Below, piece by piece: positions 51,645 to 59,479 of a stretch of DNA of 64,000 nucleotides. Numbering within the stretch: the first letter of the stretch is position 1; every line of letters starts with the position of its first letter. The stretch is taken from the NCBI GenBank assembly GCA_031761405.1, contig JASEVX010000013.1:35760694-35824693 (forward strand), read 5' to 3'. The position numbers and the translations under genes were made by a program. The DNA is from Serripes groenlandicus (lineage: Eukaryota > Mollusca > Bivalvia > Cardiida > Cardiidae). The notes under the pieces are model-generated. The model saw only the letters and a program-made list of their open reading frames with translations. It searched no databases and had not been told where the DNA came from.

Positions 51645-52771
51645 CTATAACGCGAGACGTCTTTTTCTGGGATCCAGGTATCGTATTTCTTAGGCCAATG
51701 TAGCCAACGGACAAGCACTTCCTTTTGTCTTTGACGTGTTCTTTTCCTCAGTACCTTTTCAATGTGATACTCGGTTGTTTCATCTACATTTACCGCTTGT
51801 AACTCGGGTTCATAAAAGGTCCCCTCTATGGTCTCACCATCCCAGCCTTCCAGAGTATACACGTTCACATCTTCTCTTCTGTAGCGGGATTTGACTTTGA
51901 AGAGTTCACCCGTCCATTTTTGGGAATATTCTCGATCGAACACGCTTCTGATGTGTGATATACGCACGGTCTGGCCAATTTTAAACTTATATCTTTTCTT
52001 CTTTTTTAACTCGTTCTTCGACTCTCTCTTTATTGTCGGCTTCTTCTGACCTTTCTGTCTCAATAAATATTGTTGTAGCCTACTTTCACTTTCGTTAGAC
52101 TTATTCACAGATATTGGTGTATCGCCTAGGCTTCGATGAACGGTATGATTGTAGCTGTTGACCATGTCCTGTAACTTGTCTATATATTTCTTTGTTCTCG
52201 TTTTCAGCATACGTCTAAATATCTTGTGTTTGATGGTTTTAATGACACGTTCAGCGTAGTTGGCTTTTGTTTCGTTTTGTGCCAACCTATGATGAATACC
52301 ATGACCTTTCAAAAACTTGGATACGTCTTTGTTTTTAAACTCTCTTCCTTTATCGGATCGTATGGTCTTTGGGGTTCTCTGACCTAAAATCGAGCTAAGG
52401 GCGTTCACCACCTCGACCCCCGTTTTGGACTTGAGCGGTTGACACCATGTATATCTGGAAAATACGTCAATGACCACTAGTATGTACTTGAAACCATCAT
52501 TATCTTTGGCCAGTGACATCATATCCATTAAGTCTATGTCCCACATACTGTCTACGCCATTGACAATCACCCGTGATCTTTTAAAATGTCTCCTGGCTCC
52601 CCGAGTGAGAGAATAAGCATCCTGGTCTTGGAGCCATTTCCGAATTCTATATCGACCAATTTTGAATTTGTCCTCCGATTTCACTACATCGTAAAGTTTG
52701 TCTGGTCCCGCAAAACTAGCAGGATGTTTCGGATTGAAATAGATGGACACCAAGTACTCCTTCCAGTTCAT
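51638..52771 (-). CDS. INT: Retrovirus-like DDE integrase with C-terminal chromodomain
   Basis: 377 aa from ATG 52,771; the frame extends to a GTG at 52,786, but the ATG overlaps the upstream stop as TAATG and is preferred. Catalytic residues D80 (WDIDLMDM), D140 (IRSDKGREF) and E174 (NYAERVIKT), with 33 residues between the last two. An SH3-like basic segment (KFKIGQTVRISHIRS, about 263-325) precedes a chromodomain (YHIEKVLRKR, EVLVRWLHWPKKYDTWIP, about 335-374). It joins element ends to host DNA, producing the 6-bp duplication seen at both ends. The chromodomain suggests targeting to methylated histone chromatin. No N-terminal HHCC finger is evident. Confidence 0.94.
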   Translation of the reverse strand: MNWKEYLVSIYFNPKHPASFAGPDKLYDVVKSEDKFKIGRYRIRKWLQDQDAYSLTRGARRHFKRSRVIVNGVDSMWDIDLMDMMSLAKDNDGFKYILVVIDVFSRYTWCQPLKSKTGVEVVNALSSILGQRTPKTIRSDKGREFKNKDVSKFLKGHGIHHRLAQNETKANYAERVIKTIKHKIFRRMLKTRTKKYIDKLQDMVNSYNHTVHRSLGDTPISVNKSNESESRLQQYLLRQKGQKKPTIKRESKNELKKKKRYKFKIGQTVRISHIRSVFDREYSQKWTGELFKVKSRYRREDVNVYTLEGWDGETIEGTFYEPELQAVNVDETTEYHIEKVLRKRTRQRQKEVLVRWLHWPKKYDTWIPEKDVSRYSL

Positions 52772-53244
52772 TATAAGTGGATCCACTTTTTTCTTTGTTG
52801 TTTTCTTTTCTTTTCAATGGGAAGTCCCGGTGGTCGTAATGTAACGTCTCGTTTAACAATAAGCGTAGTCGGTAGATATATCTCCTCTAGACCTTTGTAA
52901 AATGTATCAGTTCCAAGAGGAGTGTAGTTCTTATGATGATATTGTGTGTCTTTCAATAAATCCACGATATGGGATCGTTGAATTGTTGTCCCCTTATAAA
53001 TGAGTTCTCCTCGCTCGTTCCAAGCCAACGTACTCTTGGGGTCACGCGATATATAGGTCAGGATAGCTTCAACCCTAGATCGATATTTCTTAGGAAGCAC
53101 TTCCAAAATGTCACTATTAGTCAAGTTAGTCGTCTGTTCAGGGGTTTCTCTTCCTCCACCATCGTGCGGTGTCGTGACGGAACGATCCAGTAAACGTTGA
53201 TATGTATCGTAAGATAAAAGTATCGATTTCTGAACACTTTTCAT
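52771..53244 (-). CDS. Conserved Polinton-type protein of unknown function
   Basis: 157 aa. Helical N-terminus (ILLSYDTYQRLLDR), a Gly/Thr linker, then ILEVLPKKYRSRVEAILTYI, LAWNERGELIYKGTTI, HIVDLLKDTQ and LGTDTFYKGLEEIYLPTTLI, and a basic tail. This arrangement recurs in proteins of Polinton-like elements of invertebrates, as far as I recall, but no function is established. Overlaps the next downstream gene (integrase) as TAATG and the previous gene as ATGA. A TTTATAAGGGG box inside it (52,990-53,000) could serve the integrase. Confidence 0.7.
   Translation of the reverse strand: MKSVQKSILLSYDTYQRLLDRSVTTPHDGGGRETPEQTTNLTNSDILEVLPKKYRSRVEAILTYISRDPKSTLAWNERGELIYKGTTIQRSHIVDLLKDTQYHHKNYTPLGTDTFYKGLEEIYLPTTLIVKRDVTLRPPGLPIEKKRKQQRKKWIHL
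52990..53000 (-). promoter_or_regulatory. TATA-like box (TTTATAAGGGG), internal, possibly for integrase
   Basis: About 220 bp before integrase ATG 52,771. Confidence 0.5.
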
Positions 53245-53567
53245 TGTATATAGTCTTTGAGAGCGGGTTCCACAGATTTCAACAGGTTGGCAATTACTGC
53301 GCCTTGTTTACACAACAATTCTTTTTTCTTTTTACTACTAATCGTCGTGTCGCCCAAACGTCTGATAATATTTCTATGTCTTTTGAGCTTTGGTTTATGA
53401 GAGGGTGTAATGGGTAGTATACTTTGGAGTAAGTTGACTATCACTTCTGTCAACGCTCTTAGTTGATCGTTGGTAATGGTATCCAAAAGTTGTTTCCTTT
53501 GTTGTTTAGACGTGGTATTCATCAACAGTTGTAAATAACTCCAATGTTTTTTAATAAGTCGACTCAT
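53241..53567 (-). CDS. Small basic Polinton protein with amphipathic C-terminus
   Basis: 108 aa when started at ATG 53,567; a TTATAAGGGG box 25-35 bp upstream supports this over the longer open frame to 53,639. Helical (LLMNTTSKQQRKQLLDTI, ALTEVIVNLLQSIL), a Lys/Arg-rich middle (KPKLKRHRNIIRRLGD, SSKKKKELL) and a C-terminal AVIANLLKSVEPAL that could be membrane-active. Similar small proteins in Polintons have been likened to adenovirus pX/pVI; that comparison is uncertain. Stop overlaps the next ATG as ATGA. Confidence 0.68.
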   Translation of the reverse strand: MSRLIKKHWSYLQLLMNTTSKQQRKQLLDTITNDQLRALTEVIVNLLQSILPITPSHKPKLKRHRNIIRRLGDTTISSKKKKELLCKQGAVIANLLKSVEPALKDYIQ

Positions 53568-53590
53568 CGTTATTGTATAGGAACGGTACT

Positions 53591-53604
53591 TCCCCTTATA
53601 ATCT
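53591..53604 (-). promoter_or_regulatory. TATA-like box (TTATAAGGGGA)
   Basis: 25-35 bp before ATG 53,567; overlaps the end of the ATPase gene. Confidence 0.7.
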
Positions 53605-54528
53605 CGTGTAAATGACAGGATCTTCTCCAGGAAACACATTTGTTCTCATTCTATACTTGTCTTCTCCCATAGGCGTTAAGTCTAAAACTAAATACCCATA
53701 TCTTTCCGTTGTAGCATTTTCGTAAGCTTCTACTAGGGTATTCGATTTACCAGGAAAAAGTTGTTGTCCCAGCGTCATTATCTGAGATGTTCCGCGTACA
53801 TTTTTGAACAAAACCGTGTACCAACTATTTAAGGCGATACTTCTGGCCGATTTACCTTGTTGAAAAAGATTTTGAGATAGATAGATGACGCTTAAACGAC
53901 GATGGTGGCATCCCTGTGTAAACAGTAACTGGGTCTCTTTACTTTCTACGACTTGGTGCATGAGATCGTCTATTATAATCAAACTGTGTTCTCCATTCGC
54001 AATCTCTTCCAGTTTAGTCGTTGATGGTAAGCCACTATGTAGTTCAAAACGAGGAATGGTCTGTTCAATCATGTCGTAGAGAGGTTGATATACTCCATAA
54101 CACCACACAATTTTCGTTGGTGGTTCTCTGGCATACATCGTATCGAGGTTACGTAATAAACGATACACCCACCAGGTTTTACCGGAGCCAGTGGGTCCAA
54201 CTACCGTCATACTCGAACATGGTTCGAACGGAAGTAAAGGATTCTCATTCGGGTGTGACGACAGCGTTGGTGGTGGTGGTGGTGGTGGTGGTGGATACGC
54301 ATCAGTAAACACACTCGGTGGTGGTGGTGGTGGTGGTGGTGGTGGTGGTGGTGGTGGTGGTGGTGGTGGTGGTGGTGGTGGTGGTGGTGGTGGTGGTGGT
54401 GATGGTGGTGGTGGTGGTGGTGGTGGTGGGATGTATGTGTCGTTAATTTGTTCATGTATATTTCTTCTATGACGAAACATGGCGTCTCTCCGAGAAAAAT
54501 GACGTTGACACACTGGACATTGATTCAT
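53596..54528 (-). CDS. ATP: Genome-packaging ATPase (A32/FtsK-HerA type) with N-terminal C2H2 finger and polyproline linker
   Basis: 310 aa. Residues 1-25: a C2H2 zinc finger (C-x2-C-x12-H-x4-H, CPVCQRHFSRRDAMFRH). Residues about 34-88: nearly pure proline, encoded by a GGT/ACC microsatellite, with one SVFTDAYP interruption. ATPase core: Walker A GPTGSGKT at 111-118, Walker B HSLIIIDDLM with acidic residues at about 187-188, then QGCHHRRLSVIYLSQNLF as a sensor segment. This family pumps genomic DNA into capsids. The zinc-finger fusion is unusual, and the proline tract is likely to vary in length between copies. A TTTATAAG box lies 29 bp upstream. Confidence 0.92.
   Translation of the reverse strand: MNQCPVCQRHFSRRDAMFRHRRNIHEQINDTYIPPPPPPPPPSPPPPPPPPPPPPPPPPPPPPPPPPPPPPSVFTDAYPPPPPPPPPTLSSHPNENPLLPFEPCSSMTVVGPTGSGKTWWVYRLLRNLDTMYAREPPTKIVWCYGVYQPLYDMIEQTIPRFELHSGLPSTTKLEEIANGEHSLIIIDDLMHQVVESKETQLLFTQGCHHRRLSVIYLSQNLFQQGKSARSIALNSWYTVLFKNVRGTSQIMTLGQQLFPGKSNTLVEAYENATTERYGYLVLDLTPMGEDKYRMRTNVFPGEDPVIYTRL
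54272..54429. repeat. GGT microsatellite inside the ATPase coding region
   Basis: Two GGT runs (about 54,272-54,294 and 54,318-54,429) separated by the SVFTDAY codons. Multiples of three keep the frame on the minus strand. Confidence 0.95.
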
Positions 54529-54553
54529 GATTACTTATATTTCGTCGTGTGCA

Positions 54554-54564
54554 CTCTTATAAAC
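54554..54564 (-). promoter_or_regulatory. TATA-like box (GTTTATAAGAG) before ATPase
   Basis: 29 bp before ATG 54,528. Confidence 0.7.
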
Positions 54565-54594
54565 TTTTGCGAAATAAACGAGAAAACAATTATG

Positions 54595-54720
54595 TATGTG
54601 TATGATACAACAAAAATGATATTTACAAAAATGATATTTACAAAAATGATATAACAAAAGGTAATACAATGGTTATATGATACAAAGCAAGATCAAAAGA
54701 TTTTATTTACATATTATTTA
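54595..54720. other. Short intergenic with tandem ATTTACAAAAATGAT and PolB poly(A) signal
   Basis: Three near-copies of AAAATGATATTTAC occur at about 54,613-54,655. TTTATT at 54,702-54,707 is AATAAA for the minus-strand PolB transcript. Confidence 0.6.
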
Positions 54721-54753
54721 CAACAAAGTAAACCCAAAAAAAAAAGAATTCTG

Positions 54754-57700
54754 TCAAAAACCGTAAGGTTCAGTATCAAAGTTGTCTAATCTTCTTCGTT
54801 TTGTATAAACCATTTGATATGTTTTCTGTTCCTCTCTATTATAGAGTTTTCTTTTTCGTTTATCCCTACATATTTTATTTGGATTGGTTATTGTTATTGT
54901 TGACTGAACTTTTGGATCAGTCACAATAGCTTTAACAGATTCAAAATTTATCATTTGGCTGTGTTTATAGTTAAGGGTAAACCCCCTCACTTTACAAGTT
55001 TCTTTGTGTGTATTGGTTTTATACGCATAATTTTTTGGACCACCAGACACATACTCTACAATGTGTTCTCCCGTTCCAAGTTCATCTGTGAGTTCACCCA
55101 GATAGTCGCCCAATGGTGGGTCATACTGTCCGGGTCTACTCACATAAATAACACTGTCTGTATCATAGTACAGAACCCGTGTGTCAACTTTTTCCAGGAC
55201 ACTGTAGATTTTGAGTCTAGCCCAACACGTGGTAAAAGTAGCTAAATAGATGTTCGTTTTATTATCTTCCGGTTGACAGTCCTTTTTGTAGGTCCACTCT
55301 ATTTGTACCATATCATTATTTAATATATGAAAATCGGTAGGTTGTTTCATTGGATCCGAAAACAATTGAAAGAACAGATTGGCTTGACTTTCGTGAAAAA
55401 ACTCGGTCTGTCTCATATTAAGTCTCTGACCAAACTTACCCCAATAACTATTGAGGCATAATTTGGCCAAAGCTCTTAAACCAGGGTTCTTTGAAATGTT
55501 TTCCTGATCCAATGAAACTCCCTCTTTCTCAAGATAATGTTTAATATAATTATTGGCATCCGTTTTAGTTTTAATCCAGTCCGGAGAACCGCTCGCCTCT
55601 TGTTTAAACTTTAAAAATGTGTTTATATAATTGGCGAACAGTCCTCCTTCTCTAGTGTTAGAATTATATTGGGTTGATTCTTCCCAGTGGTATACTTCAT
55701 ATATTTTTTGAATACGATAACCTAGTCTTAGAGCCGTTTCTATTTCGGGAGTGCACCACGTACCTGTCAACTCTCTTTGTTCATCAGTACAATCACATGG
55801 GTTGGGATTCTCATTATCCGCGCAGGTCTGACACAAAGGAAATTTCAGTTTACCGTTCGACCTATACGGAAGAACTGGATGATACAGACCCCGAGGGGGT
55901 AAGATCTTGACCTTGGCAATACCAAAATAGTCCTTCATGTCACCGAAATCTTGAGTTATGATCGTGGGGTGACCTACGGGATATCGACAATACTTATTAA
56001 CCCACGGATACAAGCTCGTGAAATCCACGTACTTGACTTCTTCGTTAGCCCGAACTTTATAGTAGAGTTGACTAGCATTGGTACGACCTCCGAAGAAACT
56101 TTCTCTAGGATCTAATCTATCCGATATATCTAAATGTTGAGCGAAGTGTTTCATTTCAGCGTTTGTAAGCATTTCATTTTTGAAGTCATGGTCCCAAATA
56201 CAAACATATTTCATCCCTAATTTTTTAACGTAGGCTTTCTTTTTTAGAGTTAAAGCGTACAACTCGTCTAAAGACTGACGGGTGAGTGGATGGTACGTCT
56301 CTTCGCGATTGTCAGAGAAACAAACGGGGCAACCATGAAAAATACAACCGTGAAATTCATAAGCCGTATTTGTCTCTCTACAATAACCGTCCAATTTGTA
56401 ACGACTTCCGGGTAATTTGTTCTCACCTCCATTCAGAGCATGCTGAATGTGGACATTATCGAGACGCGCTCTCCACTCTAACCACTGAATTGACACTTTA
56501 CTATACTGGTCGTTGTAACCACTGGGTGGAATCTTCGCGATAGCAGTACTCACAAATTCTCTCTCACACACTGTTTCACCAACGAGTTTAGATTCGTAGA
56601 TCCATTCATTTCCTTTCTGTACATATAACTTCTCGTCAACGACTTTTGACTGTACCCATTCATCGTTTCCGGTCAATTTGACTCTCCATTTCTCTTCCAA
56701 AAATTTTGTTCTAAACACATTCATACATACAGACGCTATCGTGACGGAATCAAATGGATCTACGGCACCAAACCATCGTTTTTCTTTCTTACCTTTCTTA
56801 TTTACAACCTCTCTTTCTTCCCCCGTCGCTCTCATTAACAAATCTCTAAATTTTAAACATGATTGTCTTAAAATATCGACGTCACTCCTACAATACTCTA
56901 ACATTTCATTCCTAAAATTAAACACACACTCCTTTTTCTCATTCAACCACACTAATAAATCACCCCTCTCTTTCTCACTCATGAAATCTTGTCCAAAATA
57001 GTGGGGTTCGGGAAAACATCCTATATAATTTTGATGTTCTCTCGTATTAAAAAAATGGGGAAACCACCCTTTTTTCAATTCGTTTAAACCAAAGGCTTTC
57101 GGTAATTGTGACAATTTCATTGGCAAAAAATTAAGACTGTCAATCACTTTGATATGTAAATCGCGCTCAACAGCCATATACATTATTTTCGAACCGTTGT
57201 AGATTATTTTGTCTGGCCTCATGGATTGATCAATCAAATATTCCAAAAGAAAATAACCGTCGTATCCTTTCATGTTGTGCGCAATGGCTTTGAAATATTT
57301 ATGTTGGTCCGTAAATAACCACTGACCAAACTTTTCCGCGGTATCCGTTCCTTCGAAAGTGACTTCCCTGAATCCACATTTACCTGGACAAGGACCTTCG
57401 TCCTCATTCTCGTGTGAATCAGTGTTGTCACATTCGTCGCACCGGGTACCGCAGCTGGGACATACTGACTCTGGTGTTAACGTTTGATCAATACATTTCG
57501 GACAAACGGTATGAGCTACAACAAAATTTGGACGATGTGTAGCTTTTCCGCACCATGATGATTTACAATGTTGGCATTTAGAGCAAGATGTACATACCTG
57601 TGATTGACAGTCTTGACAATTTGGTTTTTTCAAGGGTAAATATCCTTCATTACAAAACATTTTCTCATCCTGAGAGCACTCAAAATCAAAAAAGATAAAC

Positions 57701-59400
57701 TTGGGTATGTAATGTTCTTTGGCTTGAGTGGCTCTCAGGAAGCATAAATGATCATCCTGCACATATTTATGGCAGCTAGAGCACTGGTACTCTCCGCACT
57801 CGTGCTCCTCTTTCTTCCGCTTGTCCGTCCTCAGTACTTTGTAACATTGTGGACACTTCCACCATTTTTCGCACTGGGAAGGTCCGCTTTGTTTTCCTTT
57901 TCCCTTTCCTTTCTGATGTACAGGGACTTGTTTATGATTTGTGAAACAGTCTTCCGATCGACAGGTCATATTACAAATGACACAATCGATAGGATGGTCC
58001 GTTGTTGGGCAGTGATCCCTTTTACACACTATACATCTGATCTCACATTGATGACGTTCTTTGTTGTTGTAATGTTTGAGGCATTTGTGGCAAAAATACA
58101 TGGCGCTGAAGAACCCCGTTATACTCGTTATGGCGTGAAAGTGGTCGTCATCCACCAAGTACAGATATATACATGGTTGTTGGTCTGTACTGGGACTGGT
58201 TAAAAACTTATTACCCAGTTTAGCACTAACTACCATAACGCGTACACCCAGAAGCTCTTCAAACGCCTCTATATCATTAAGACTGGCTGGGCGATCCAGG
58301 GGTATACCAGCCATCTGACTGATGGCGACCGCTAGCTGTTTCTGCTCGGCCCGTCCTTTCTCCCTAAGCTTCTTGAAATAACTCTCTGGAACTTTTTTAT
58401 GTTCCATGACCAATTCCAAATTACTTTTCTTGGCTCTGGTTTTGGTCACCTCTTTCCATTCTTCGGGGGAACATCTGTTTAATTTGGCCCAGCTGACCCC
58501 GATCGCTCTGGCCATACATAGTTGATCATCATTGTTAATGGTCACGATGGACGTTTTCAGTTGGAGAGAATTCTTATCCCCTTTTATTTTTGTTATTCTA
58601 CGCCTTGGACCCCCGGCTCCTTTCGGTAAATCAATTGTACCAACAGTAATGTAGAAACTCTCGTCAATTGAGAGATCTTTATTACTGTTGAGCACTTTTT
58701 CGATCATCGCCATGACACCGTCGGCGTTCAGATGGTCCCAGTCTCGGAGAGGAACGACGATAGGATCATGAAGTCCCTGGTGGTGTATAACGACGCGACC
58801 CAGATCGTTTCCCGCCAAATCACCCCTGGCCTCGTTTAGGACATCTTGAAACATGTCATGGAGCCCCTCCCTCACATCTCGTAACTGTTGGCCGTGGTAC
58901 TGTTCGTCAACCTTGACCTGGTATGTTCGGTCCACGGCAGCGTTTTTCGCATATGTACGCTCTAACTTCTTTCGCATGGTGTAGCGTAATTTATGTGAGG
59001 GGCCAGGCTGACCACTTCCTGACTGAATGACAGGCATAGGAGTGTCCCAGTCCCTATCGTCTAAACACGCAGTGGCTAGCTCGTCCATTTGATCATCGAA
59101 GAGGATCGCTTTCATACTTTCGTCTATTTCGTCTTGATCTCTTATGTAGTCGACAGCTAATTCCAAATCTTCCTCGTTGAAATCATTGGTGGTGTTAAGC
59201 TCTCCTCCTAAATTTTGTAAAATGGAATCTAGTTCTCCATTGACAAAGTCATTGTCATATTCACGATGTCGTAACTGAAACAAACGAAACCTCACTGAAG
59301 GCGATTCCTGTATTCCTAGCGTCGCCGCAAAATTCATCAATTCATCAGCATTAGTATACGAGTTGACCATAATTTCGAACGTAGATACGATATTGTCCAT
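54754..59400 (-). CDS. POLB: Family B DNA polymerase, protein-primed (Polinton) type
   Basis: 1,548 aa from ATG 59,400; the frame opens at a GTG (59,463), but that codon lies in the TATA box, so the ATG is chosen. Exonuclease motifs: FDFE (D572), NMKGYDGYF (D714), YCRSDVDIL (D840). Polymerase motifs: DFTSLYPW (A, D1126), KLCLNSYWGKFGQ (B, about 1312-1325), YYDTDSV (C, D1413 and D1415). All are intact. A Cys/His-rich stretch at about 445-665 (YFCHKCLKHY, CIVCKRDHCP, CPSCGTRCDEC) probably binds zinc. Around residues 288-300, NDDQLCMARAI followed later by DDDHFHAI vaguely recalls an OTU-like Cys/His arrangement. It replicates the linear genome from its inverted ends, presumably with a terminal protein. 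Confidence 0.96.
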   Translation of the reverse strand: MDNIVSTFEIMVNSYTNADELMNFAATLGIQESPSVRFRLFQLRHREYDNDFVNGELDSILQNLGGELNTTNDFNEEDLELAVDYIRDQDEIDESMKAILFDDQMDELATACLDDRDWDTPMPVIQSGSGQPGPSHKLRYTMRKKLERTYAKNAAVDRTYQVKVDEQYHGQQLRDVREGLHDMFQDVLNEARGDLAGNDLGRVVIHHQGLHDPIVVPLRDWDHLNADGVMAMIEKVLNSNKDLSIDESFYITVGTIDLPKGAGGPRRRITKIKGDKNSLQLKTSIVTINNDDQLCMARAIGVSWAKLNRCSPEEWKEVTKTRAKKSNLELVMEHKKVPESYFKKLREKGRAEQKQLAVAISQMAGIPLDRPASLNDIEAFEELLGVRVMVVSAKLGNKFLTSPSTDQQPCIYLYLVDDDHFHAITSITGFFSAMYFCHKCLKHYNNKERHQCEIRCIVCKRDHCPTTDHPIDCVICNMTCRSEDCFTNHKQVPVHQKGKGKGKQSGPSQCEKWWKCPQCYKVLRTDKRKKEEHECGEYQCSSCHKYVQDDHLCFLRATQAKEHYIPKFIFFDFECSQDEKMFCNEGYLPLKKPNCQDCQSQVCTSCSKCQHCKSSWCGKATHRPNFVVAHTVCPKCIDQTLTPESVCPSCGTRCDECDNTDSHENEDEGPCPGKCGFREVTFEGTDTAEKFGQWLFTDQHKYFKAIAHNMKGYDGYFLLEYLIDQSMRPDKIIYNGSKIMYMAVERDLHIKVIDSLNFLPMKLSQLPKAFGLNELKKGWFPHFFNTREHQNYIGCFPEPHYFGQDFMSEKERGDLLVWLNEKKECVFNFRNEMLEYCRSDVDILRQSCLKFRDLLMRATGEEREVVNKKGKKEKRWFGAVDPFDSVTIASVCMNVFRTKFLEEKWRVKLTGNDEWVQSKVVDEKLYVQKGNEWIYESKLVGETVCEREFVSTAIAKIPPSGYNDQYSKVSIQWLEWRARLDNVHIQHALNGGENKLPGSRYKLDGYCRETNTAYEFHGCIFHGCPVCFSDNREETYHPLTRQSLDELYALTLKKKAYVKKLGMKYVCIWDHDFKNEMLTNAEMKHFAQHLDISDRLDPRESFFGGRTNASQLYYKVRANEEVKYVDFTSLYPWVNKYCRYPVGHPTIITQDFGDMKDYFGIAKVKILPPRGLYHPVLPYRSNGKLKFPLCQTCADNENPNPCDCTDEQRELTGTWCTPEIETALRLGYRIQKIYEVYHWEESTQYNSNTREGGLFANYINTFLKFKQEASGSPDWIKTKTDANNYIKHYLEKEGVSLDQENISKNPGLRALAKLCLNSYWGKFGQRLNMRQTEFFHESQANLFFQLFSDPMKQPTDFHILNNDMVQIEWTYKKDCQPEDNKTNIYLATFTTCWARLKIYSVLEKVDTRVLYYDTDSVIYVSRPGQYDPPLGDYLGELTDELGTGEHIVEYVSGGPKNYAYKTNTHKETCKVRGFTLNYKHSQMINFESVKAIVTDPKVQSTITITNPNKICRDKRKRKLYNREEQKTYQMVYTKRRRLDNFDTEPYGF

Positions 59401-59451
59401 GTTGACGGCTCGAGTTCTAGTGATAGAATGCCGTAGTATGTCCAAACACAC

Positions 59452-59463
59452 CTTTTTATACAC
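59452..59463 (-). promoter_or_regulatory. TATA-like box (TGTATAAAAAGG) of PolB
   Basis: 52 bp before ATG 59,400, same TATAAAAAG core as the plus-strand PC4 promoter. Confidence 0.7.
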
Positions 59464-59479
59464 TCGATTTCAAAACGAG

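Noticed and set aside
54191..54472. Poly-Gly and poly-His frames opposite the ATPase
   Set aside because: By-products of the GGT microsatellite; the proline frame continues into Walker motifs and is the real one.
59401..59463. 21-residue N-terminal extension of PolB
   Set aside because: Would need a GTG start lying inside the TATA-like box; ATG 59,400 fits better.
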